Source: an uncultured Granulosicoccaceae bacterium
Lineage (GTDB): Bacteria > Pseudomonadota > Gammaproteobacteria > Granulosicoccales > Granulosicoccaceae
Assembly (NCBI GenBank): GCA_938005265.1
Contig: CALLOA010000126.1
Span: 1-42,045 of the forward strand
DNA: 42,045 bases
Direction: 5' to 3'
Shown: one piece after another, positions 1 to 6,181 of the stretch
How the letters are laid out: every line of letters starts with the position of its first letter
Position numbering within the stretch: the stretch's first letter is position 1
Notes under the pieces: generated by a model
What the model was told of the DNA's origin: nothing
The model's database searches: none
What the model saw: only the letters and a program-made list of their open reading frames with translations
Translations under genes and position numbers: made by a program

Positions 1-1485
1 ACGGACAATGAACAGTTGGCTAACGATATCGCAGGCCACAAAAGCAAAAGCACTGAACTTGAGCGTAAGCTAGCCGCCAACACTGAAAAGCTCAATGCAT
101 TGCAAGAACAAAAGGAGAATCTGAATAAGGACAGAGAAGCAAAACAAACCGAAGTTCAGGAACTGAACATCAAGCTGGAACAAGCACTTGCACAGTGCCA
201 GCAACTCGAAAGAACGGTTGAAACGGAACGCTCACACCACGCCGAGCTTCAAAGTCTGGCTAAAAGTGAGCGACAAAAAGTCCTGCAAGAAGTTGCTCTG
301 GCCAAAGATGCAGATGCAAAAGCCAAGGAAACTCAAAAACAGGTAGAAGCCTTACAAAAAGCTGCGAATGACAAGCTGGCAAAGCAAACCGATGAGATAG
401 GCGAACTTCGGAAAAATCTGGTTGAACGTGAGAAGACAATTGTAAACCTGCAGCGCGAACAGGAGCAGTTTGTCAGCCTTAAGGGCCTTGTAGCCGAGCG
501 ACAGGCAGATATTGAATCACTGCGTTCGCAGATAGAAAAACTTGCGATACTGGAAGCAAAACTCAAGGAGAAAGACAGCGCCCTTGCCAATACTCGAGAG
601 GAGTTGGACAGAACTGCTGCTAAAGCCAGACAATATGAGGAAAAAATTGGCCAGATCGATAAGCAGCTTAAGGAAGCGAATAAAGCACTTTCCAACAGAA
701 TCCAAATCGAGCAATTGCCAGCTAACGATCAATATGATGAAAAATTAAATTCTGTAGAGCTCAAACGTTTGCAGTCGCAGGTCCAAAGCCTGACAATCGA
801 GCGCGATCTTGGCCTCGAACGTGTTCGCGATTTAAGTGAAGTCTCCAAAACACTGGATACAAAGAACAAACAAATCAGAGAACTGCGCGCTTTGCTTAAC
901 GACAGCAAGATAAATGACCGGGAGCTGGACGTTCTGCGAGGCAAGCTTGATCGCCAGGAAGCTGACCTCAGAAACAAGAAAATTACAATAGAACAGTTAC
1001 GAAAAGAGCTCACTCGGGTTGCCATTGGTAGCGAGTCCAACAAAAAACCACTCACCCCGGCCAACAAAGGCAAGCCGGTTGATCGTAGTAAGCAGCCTCT
1101 GGATGCAAACTTGGGAGCAGTGAGCGATGGCGGTGTCGGAATTGCTGAAGTTCCTGCCGCCACCAGAACTAAAAGTCAGGCAAGCACGAGCACCAAACGT
1201 TCACAAGCAGTCGCGGTGGCTAAACCTGCGGATAAACGTACACCCATTTTTACAGCGCCAAAAGAAAAGGACGACCTGAAAAAAATCAAAGGCATAGGGC
1301 CAGTGATGGAAACTACATTGAACGAACTGGGTATCTCCAGCTTCCGGCAAATAGCTGAATTTGATGCAAATGATATTATCCGCGTCACAGAAGCACTGGA
1401 TGCATTCCCGGGACGAATCGAGAGGGACGACTGGGTCGGTGGCGCCCGCAAAGAATATATCCAGAAGTATAAATCGCGAGACTGA
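1..1485 (+). CDS. Coiled-coil protein with C-terminal helix-hairpin-helix domain, 5' partial
   Basis: The reading frame is open from base 1 (frame 1), so the gene begins upstream of the window; the TTG at 16 is just an internal codon. About 340 residues are heptad-rich, Lys/Glu/Gln/Leu-heavy sequence, a long coiled coil. A Ser/Pro/Lys/Ala-rich linker follows. The last 65 or so residues carry KKIKGIGPVMETTLNELGI and GRIERDDWVGGARKEY, which match the small helix-hairpin-helix domain also found at the end of some NuoE-like proteins and called a predicted 5' DNA nuclease-like domain. The fold suggests nucleic-acid or protein binding. No catalytic residues can be argued from sequence, so function is unknown. 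The stop codon lies 146 bases before the start chosen for the next gene. Confidence 0.8.
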   Translation, partial: TDNEQLANDIAGHKSKSTELERKLAANTEKLNALQEQKENLNKDREAKQTEVQELNIKLEQALAQCQQLERTVETERSHHAELQSLAKSERQKVLQEVALAKDADAKAKETQKQVEALQKAANDKLAKQTDEIGELRKNLVEREKTIVNLQREQEQFVSLKGLVAERQADIESLRSQIEKLAILEAKLKEKDSALANTREELDRTAAKARQYEEKIGQIDKQLKEANKALSNRIQIEQLPANDQYDEKLNSVELKRLQSQVQSLTIERDLGLERVRDLSEVSKTLDTKNKQIRELRALLNDSKINDRELDVLRGKLDRQEADLRNKKITIEQLRKELTRVAIGSESNKKPLTPANKGKPVDRSKQPLDANLGAVSDGGVGIAEVPAATRTKSQASTSTKRSQAVAVAKPADKRTPIFTAPKEKDDLKKIKGIGPVMETTLNELGISSFRQIAEFDANDIIRVTEALDAFPGRIERDDWVGGARKEYIQKYKSRD

Positions 1486-1534
1486 TGCCAACCGCAGATT
1501 TACGGGCTGCTTTTCAAGCTTATTTCGGGGTTCA

Positions 1535-1594
1535 TTGTCGAACTCACTTTCCGGGTCATTTGCGAACTTGTTTGCGAACTCATTTGCGACTCAC
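1535..1594 (+). repeat. Degenerate 12-bp tandem repeat, five units
   Basis: Units of 12 bases begin at 1535, 1547, 1559, 1571 and 1583. The clearest are TTTGCGAACTTG, TTTGCGAACTCA and TTTGCGACTCAC, and the unit at 1535 (TTGTCGAACTCA) is close. The second unit is strongly diverged. The array lies between the HhH-protein stop and the hydrolase start chosen here, so it is probably untranslated leader. If translation began at ATG 1485 it would encode a Leu-Arg-Thr-rich stretch. Confidence 0.6.
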
Positions 1595-1631
1595 ACGCGC
1601 GGCAATGTGCTCATCGAACCCACCTAGTTTT

Positions 1632-3104
1632 ATGTACAAACACTGTATCGCCGTCATAGCCGGCATTGTTTTGTCAGGGCTGTCTCCGCTGTTCGCCAAT
1701 GAAACTGTAGAGTTTCAGCCTTGTGAACTGAGCGCGCCTTCAAGCGGCTTTAAAACTCGTGCTAACTGCGCAATATTTGAATTGGCAGAAAATCCGGATG
1801 AACCTGATCTGGCAAAAATTCCCGTCCATGTCGCGCGCATTTCAGCGACTCTACCCAATAAAAAAGCGGACCCACTGCTTTTTATAGCTGGCGGTCCCGG
1901 TCAATCAGCGTCTGAATCCTGGCCTGCAATTCAAGGGGCGTTTCGCACGATTAGCAAATACCGCGATGTCTACCTAATTGACCAGCGAGGTACCGGTCGT
2001 TCCAACAAGCTAAGCTGCCCGGCGGCTGAAGAGCAATCGCAGATTCTCGTGTTCGATGCAGATGCTACGGCCGAAACCAGCCGTGAGTGTCTGACTCAAC
2101 TGCCCGGTGACCCGCGTTTTTACACCACCAGTATTGCTGTAGGCGAACTGGACACTATTCGGCAGCGTCTGGAAATTGAGCAATGGAATATTTACGGCGT
2201 TTCTTATGGAACTCGCGTTGCCCTGCACTATTTGAGGCGTTTTCCACAACACGTACGCACCCTGACCCTGGATGCCGCAGTGCCACCCGGTGTTGCTCTC
2301 GGACCTGATCTTTCCATAAATGCAGAAGTCGCTTTCCAGCAAATGCTTGAACGGTGCGCCAACGATGCCGCTTGCGATGAGGCGTACCCTGATTTGGGTC
2401 CTGGTGTACGTGACCTGTTGGTGAAACTACGTGAGAAGCCACAGGACATCAGATTCGAAAATTTCAGTACTGGCACATTAGAAACTCTTAAAGTCAACGA
2501 TAATCACCTGGCATTGACTATGCGCATGCTGAGCTACTCCAGTCATGGTGTTTCCATTTTGCCCAATATGTTGTTTGAAGCTTATGCCAAGGACAACTTT
2601 GCACCATTTGCACGCCAGGCAGATATGCAAAGTAAAAATCTTGGTCAATCTCTGGCATCCGGTATGCACAATGCGGTGATTTGCACAGAAGACCAACCTT
2701 TGATCAAGCAGTTGTCCAATGAACAAAAACAGAAACTGGCTGATACCTACCTTGGCATAACCCCGCTGGAAGCACTGGAAGCCAATTGTCGCGACTGGCC
2801 GGCCGGTGTACTTGATAAAGACTTTCATGAACCCGTAAAAAGCGACAAACCCATACTGATTTTGTCTGGCAGTGCAGATCCTGTAACTCCACCAGCATAT
2901 GGTGAAAGATTGACGGAACACATGCCGAATGCACTGCACATCGTCAACCCGTTTCAAGGTCATATGCAAATCGCCCTTGGTTGCGGCCCTACGGTCGTTG
3001 CAAACTTTATCAATCGTGGCAACACAAAAGATGTTGACTACGGCTGCCTGGAACGATTGCGCCCGGAACCGTTTTTCATAAATGCCAACGGGCCAAGGCC
3101 ATGA
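1632..3104 (+). CDS. Exported alpha/beta hydrolase, peptidase S33 / tripeptidyl aminopeptidase-like
   Basis: The product has 490 residues. ATG 1632 is chosen because it opens a good signal peptide (MYKHCIAVIAGIVLSGLSPL, then FANE). The ATG at 1485 overlaps the previous stop but adds 49 residues of arginine-rich, repeat-coded sequence unlike any leader. The core shows the S33 hallmarks: GGPGQSAS (oxyanion region), DQRGTGRS, nucleophile elbow GVSYG with Ser191, Asp416 in SGSADPVTPP and His444 in GHMQIALGCGP. The C-terminal part fits a TAP-like domain. The family removes short peptides or amino acids from N-termini, or acts as an esterase; substrate is not predictable. The stop overlaps the ABC ATPase start by 4 bases, so the three genes are probably one transcript. 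Confidence 0.88.
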   Translation: MYKHCIAVIAGIVLSGLSPLFANETVEFQPCELSAPSSGFKTRANCAIFELAENPDEPDLAKIPVHVARISATLPNKKADPLLFIAGGPGQSASESWPAIQGAFRTISKYRDVYLIDQRGTGRSNKLSCPAAEEQSQILVFDADATAETSRECLTQLPGDPRFYTTSIAVGELDTIRQRLEIEQWNIYGVSYGTRVALHYLRRFPQHVRTLTLDAAVPPGVALGPDLSINAEVAFQQMLERCANDAACDEAYPDLGPGVRDLLVKLREKPQDIRFENFSTGTLETLKVNDNHLALTMRMLSYSSHGVSILPNMLFEAYAKDNFAPFARQADMQSKNLGQSLASGMHNAVICTEDQPLIKQLSNEQKQKLADTYLGITPLEALEANCRDWPAGVLDKDFHEPVKSDKPILILSGSADPVTPPAYGERLTEHMPNALHIVNPFQGHMQIALGCGPTVVANFINRGNTKDVDYGCLERLRPEPFFINANGPRP

Positions 3105-3886
3105 TTGTTGTTGACTCGCTGAGCAAAGCATTTAAGCGTAAGGGACGCCGGGTCCGTGGCGAAAGCAGGCATGTACAAGCTATCGAAAAAGTCAGCTTTA
3201 CAGCAGCTGACGGAAAAATAACCGGGCTGCTGGGTTCCAATGGCGCCGGTAAATCAACCACCCTGCGTATTTTGGCAACTCTCATGAAAGCCGACAGCGG
3301 CAACGCCAGTATTGATGGTTACGATATAGGTGCAGATGCATTGCAGGCTCGCCAGAGTATCGGCTTTATGCCCCATAACGCTGGAATTTACCCTCGCCTG
3401 ACGGCACGAGAAAATGTTCGTTATTATGCCAACATCTGTGGCGTGCCACCCCAACAGGCCGAGAAACGCATTGCACAGCTGGTGGAAATGCTTGATATGG
3501 CAGGTTTTATCGATCGCCGTGCCGAAGGATTTTCCCAAGGACAAAAAACCAAAGTGGGCCTGGCACGGGCACTGGTTCATAGCCCTCAGACGCTGATTCT
3601 CGATGAGCCAACCAACGGTCTCGATGTGATGGCTACACGGGGGTTACGAGAGATCATTCGTCAGGTTGCTGATGATGGCCACTGTGTATTGTTTTCCAGT
3701 CACATAATGCAGGAAGTCGAAGCGCTGTGCGATCAAATATCGATTATTTCCAATGGTCGTATCGCGATTTCCGGCAGTCATGATTCCATTCTGAAAAATA
3801 CTAAGCAAACTAATCTGGAAGATGCATTTGTCGCAGCCGTCAACCCCCAGTCAATTTCGACACACACAAGCGAAGTCCCGCAATGA
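3101..3886 (+). CDS. natA: ABC-2 type transporter ATP-binding protein, NatA-like
   Basis: The product has 261 residues. Walker A is GSNGAGKST (45-53, Lys51), the ABC signature is FSQGQ (144-148), Walker B is LILDEP (165-170, Glu169 catalytic) and the switch histidine is His201 in SSHIMQE. The domain order and the closing ISNGRIAISGSHDSIL segment are typical of NatA/CcmA-like exporters, in which two ATPase subunits drive a membrane permease. NatA-NatB of Bacillus exports sodium; related pairs export drugs, lipids or peptides, so the cargo here is open. The gene overlaps both neighbours by 4 bases (ATGA), which indicates translational coupling with the hydrolase and permease. The symbol denotes the family only. 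Confidence 0.9.
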   Translation: MIVVDSLSKAFKRKGRRVRGESRHVQAIEKVSFTAADGKITGLLGSNGAGKSTTLRILATLMKADSGNASIDGYDIGADALQARQSIGFMPHNAGIYPRLTARENVRYYANICGVPPQQAEKRIAQLVEMLDMAGFIDRRAEGFSQGQKTKVGLARALVHSPQTLILDEPTNGLDVMATRGLREIIRQVADDGHCVLFSSHIMQEVEALCDQISIISNGRIAISGSHDSILKNTKQTNLEDAFVAAVNPQSISTHTSEVPQ

Positions 3887-5052
3887 AGTCCATCCTTTCC
3901 GTCTTTAAAAAGGAAGTAGTGGACAACATCCGCGATCGCCAAACAATGTTCTATGCCCTGTTGTTCGGTCCACTTCTGTTACCGATAATGGTAGCCGGCT
4001 CGCTGGTTGCGGGTTTCAAACAGATGAGCATAGACTTTGATGAAATCACTGAGCTTCCAGTGATTAACGTCGAAGAAGCACCTAACCTGGTCAGTTTTTT
4101 ACGCCAGAACAATATCGATGCAGTTGCAGCGCCAGACAACTTCAGAGATCGCCTTCGTGATGGAGATATCAATGTAGCACTGGAGATTTCGTCTGACTAT
4201 GGAGCCAAACTTGAAACAGGACAGCCAGCCCCGCTGATACTTTATGCCAATGACGCTGACAAGGAGTCAAGTAAGGCTGCGCGCAAGATCGCAAGCCTGT
4301 TGAACGTACATGAACGCACGCTTGACAGTTTGCGTATGCAAGCCCGGGGGCTGGACCCTACGGTATTTGACAGCATCGCACTGGAACAGGTGGATGTATC
4401 AACAGAGGGTGCTGGTGCTCAGATATTATCGTCGATGCTACCCTTTTTGCTTATCATGTCGATGGTTATGGGGGGGTTTTATCTCGCCATTGATACGACA
4501 GCCGGTGAACGTGAACGGCACTCATTGGAACCGCTGCTTAGCCTGCCAATAAACCGTTCCTCGGTGGTGTTGGGAAAATACCTGGCAACACTTGCATTCG
4601 TTACTTTGTCAGGCTCGCTGACAGCCATCGCACTGATACTGCTATTCCATTACTTCCCCTCAGAAGCACTTTCCTCGGTAATTAGAATGGATGCAAAAAC
4701 CATAGGAAAAGCTTTTTTACTGGCGCTTCCTTTAACCATTTTGATTACGAGCCTGTTGATAGCCGTGTCGGCCTTTACTCGCAGCACGAAAGAAGCTCAA
4801 ACCTATCTTGGCATTCTCATGGTCATTCCAATGGCGCCGTTCTTTCTGCTGCAGTTCATGACTATCAAATCTGCTAACCTGATAATGGCAATGCCAATGA
4901 TGAGCCAGTACAAACTACTGGAAAAAGTCGCCAAGGGTGAATCGCCGGAAACGCTACATATCCTGCTTTCTGTTTCAGGAACGCTGATCTTTGCTGTCTT
5001 ACTGCTTATGCTGGCTTTCTGGCTATATCGTCAGGATCGTATTCTGGCCTGA
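3883..5052 (+). CDS. natB: ABC-2 type transporter permease, NatB-like
   Basis: The product has 389 residues. An N-terminal membrane helix (about 22-45) is followed by a roughly 130-residue soluble, probably periplasmic domain. Five or six membrane segments fill the second half, starting near ILSSMLPFLLIMSMVMGGFYL. The conserved DTTAGERERHSLEPLLSLP motif after the second helix is characteristic of NatB/YhaP permeases, where it forms the coupling region to the ATPase. ATGA overlap with the ATPase gene shows they form one transporter. The upstream exported peptidase suggests, but does not prove, a peptide or modified-peptide cargo. No terminator-like hairpin is obvious in the 78 bases before the selenoprotein gene. 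Confidence 0.9.
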   Translation: MKSILSVFKKEVVDNIRDRQTMFYALLFGPLLLPIMVAGSLVAGFKQMSIDFDEITELPVINVEEAPNLVSFLRQNNIDAVAAPDNFRDRLRDGDINVALEISSDYGAKLETGQPAPLILYANDADKESSKAARKIASLLNVHERTLDSLRMQARGLDPTVFDSIALEQVDVSTEGAGAQILSSMLPFLLIMSMVMGGFYLAIDTTAGERERHSLEPLLSLPINRSSVVLGKYLATLAFVTLSGSLTAIALILLFHYFPSEALSSVIRMDAKTIGKAFLLALPLTILITSLLIAVSAFTRSTKEAQTYLGILMVIPMAPFFLLQFMTIKSANLIMAMPMMSQYKLLEKVAKGESPETLHILLSVSGTLIFAVLLLMLAFWLYRQDRILA

Positions 5053-5130
5053 ATTACCCGTATTGCTGCCTTTACTTCTGACAGCAGGTGTTTGTTGTAG
5101 AATAGACGTTTGACCAAAACGTGAGAGAAA

Positions 5131-5361
5131 ATGAAAGTATCTATCGAATATTGCATGCAGTGAAACTACCAACCAAAAGCTCTCCGTGTGAGAGACCGGT
5201 TGCAGGAACTGGCAAAAAAGAAAGGCCTGGATGATGTTGAGTTTGAGCTGATTGAAGGTGGAGGGGGCGTATTCGAAATCGTCCGCGATGGAGAGCTGGT
5301 GTATTCCAAAAAAGCACTAAACAGGTTTCCTGAGGATGCCGAAGTGGATGCAGTTTTTTAA
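5131..5361 (+). CDS. SelW-like (Rdx family) selenoprotein with in-frame UGA for selenocysteine
   Basis: Reading from ATG 5131, codon 11 is TGA (5161-5163) and the frame then stays open to TAA at 5359-5361, giving 76 residues. The start reads MKVSIEYCMQ, then U, then NYQPKALRVRDRL. This places the UGA exactly at the second redox position of the CxxU motif (Cys8, Sec11) of the SelT/SelW/SelH (Rdx) thioredoxin-like family. The C-terminal half has the family signature GGGGVFEIVRDGELVYSKK followed by ALNRFPEDAEVD. GAGAGA at about 5122-5127 can serve as ribosome binding site. A hairpin with bacterial SECIS features sits just downstream of the UGA. Members are thought to be small redox proteins; the exact substrate is unknown. 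A standard caller would miss this gene or shorten it. It needs selA, selB, selC and selD elsewhere in the genome. Confidence 0.9.
5161..5202 (+). promoter_or_regulatory. Bacterial SECIS-type hairpin after the UGA codon
   Basis: Directly after UGA (5161-5163) an imperfect stem-loop can form. The lower stem is CAACC (5170-5174) with GGTTG (5198-5202). An internal loop follows (5175-5179 against 5195-5197). The upper stem is CTCTC (5180-5184) with GAGAG (5190-5194), five perfect pairs, capped by the loop CGTGT (5185-5189). A guanine at the second loop position, a short perfect upper stem and about 21 bases from UGA to the loop agree with the known bacterial SECIS pattern recognised by SelB. Confidence 0.82.
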
Positions 5362-5402
5362 CGGGCAATTTAGAGTTTAAAAAGATCTATAGCTTACAAA
5401 GG

Positions 5403-6089
5403 TTACCTGTTCCTGTTGTCTGATTCGGGGGGATTGATCAGCTTGGGTTGCTTGTCATCACTCGGTAGCGAGGCGTTCGCATCTTTGCCGGAATGTTCTT
5501 CAACCTCATCCGCCACCTCAATGAAGTCGGCTTCTGCTGTATCAATGTAATCACGGTTTCCACGGCTTGTCGCCTGCGTAACCTTCCTATCGCTGCGTGC
5601 TTGGCGGCCACGCAATAAGTAGCCGCCCATGGCACCTCCCGCAGTGGTCATGGTAATTATGCCTAGAGTGATCAGTTCCGTAATAATCAGCACCACACCC
5701 GCGGCAGCTGCACAAGCAAACGCAAAACCAACCTTCAGATTCGCCTTCCCGGTGACCCTGCGTGTCTGTTTTCTGATTTCTTTTTGTGTCTGCTCAACCA
5801 TTTTTGTGCGATCACGTTCGACCTGCACTTTCAGTTTTTCCCTTTCCTTGGCATGCGATTCCTTGAGCCGTGTGACCGCTCGCTCCGATGCATGGCGCGA
5901 AATAGCCGCAAACCAGAGAGCCCCAAGAACCCCGAACATCAAGCACGGCAACAGCACGCGCAGAAGCAAAGACGAATCCGGTATCAATGAGCCGAGACCA
6001 CCTGCCTCACGATCGCCAGTAAGATTAAGCCACAGAACCAGTAAGGTGACGAATTGCAGGAGCAGAATGCCGGGCAGAAATCGGTGCAT
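5403..6089 (-). CDS. Membrane protein with central charged helix, function unknown
   Basis: The product has 228 residues and starts at an ATG. Two hydrophobic segments occupy roughly residues 4-24 and 41-63. A strongly charged helix follows (about 66-112, Lys/Arg/Glu/Gln rich, coiled-coil-like). A third long hydrophobic, glycine/alanine-rich stretch lies at about 118-160 and may be two helices. The tail is acidic and probably cytoplasmic. I recognise no family. The gene is divergent from DNA polymerase II across 92 bases and convergent with the selenoprotein gene. The composition resembles membrane proteins that hold a coiled coil at the inner membrane, but no role can be assigned. Confidence 0.68.
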   Translation of the reverse strand: MHRFLPGILLLQFVTLLVLWLNLTGDREAGGLGSLIPDSSLLLRVLLPCLMFGVLGALWFAAISRHASERAVTRLKESHAKEREKLKVQVERDRTKMVEQTQKEIRKQTRRVTGKANLKVGFAFACAAAAGVVLIITELITLGIITMTTAGGAMGGYLLRGRQARSDRKVTQATSRGNRDYIDTAEADFIEVADEVEEHSGKDANASLPSDDKQPKLINPPESDNRNR

Positions 6090-6132
6090 CGGTAAAAGAC
6101 AGATTGACAGGAAAGCTGGTTAACGTTTCACG

Positions 6133-6141
6133 TGATATTCT
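6133..6141 (+). promoter_or_regulatory. Possible extended -10 promoter element before polB
   Basis: TGATATTCT fits the TGn-TATNNT extended -10 pattern and ends 40 bases before ATG 6182. The same TGATAT-x-CT element recurs at 13621 and 23722, each before a plus-strand gene. A TTGACA at 6104-6109 is too far upstream to be its -35. If this element is used, the TTG at 6104 cannot be the polB start. Confidence 0.35.
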
Positions 6142-6181
6142 ACACCGCACTATCGCTCGGGAATCGAAAATCTCAGGCTAC

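Noticed and set aside
5078..5103. Sigma-70 promoter before the selenoprotein
   Set aside because: CTGACA and TAGAAT are present but only 14 bases apart, too close for a standard promoter; kept as a mere possibility.
5131..5361. The UGA as a nonsense mutation or sequencing error in a pseudogene
   Set aside because: It falls exactly at the Sec position of CxxU and is followed by a SECIS-like hairpin, and the rest of the frame is intact.
5141..5368. Minus-strand ORF of 75 codons
   Set aside because: It lies antisense across the selenoprotein gene, shows no family features and has biased composition; the plus-strand frame explains the region.
6104..6181. TTG 6104 as the start of polB
   Set aside because: The added 26 residues have no similarity to Pol II, ATG 6182 matches the usual start, and a promoter-like element lies between.
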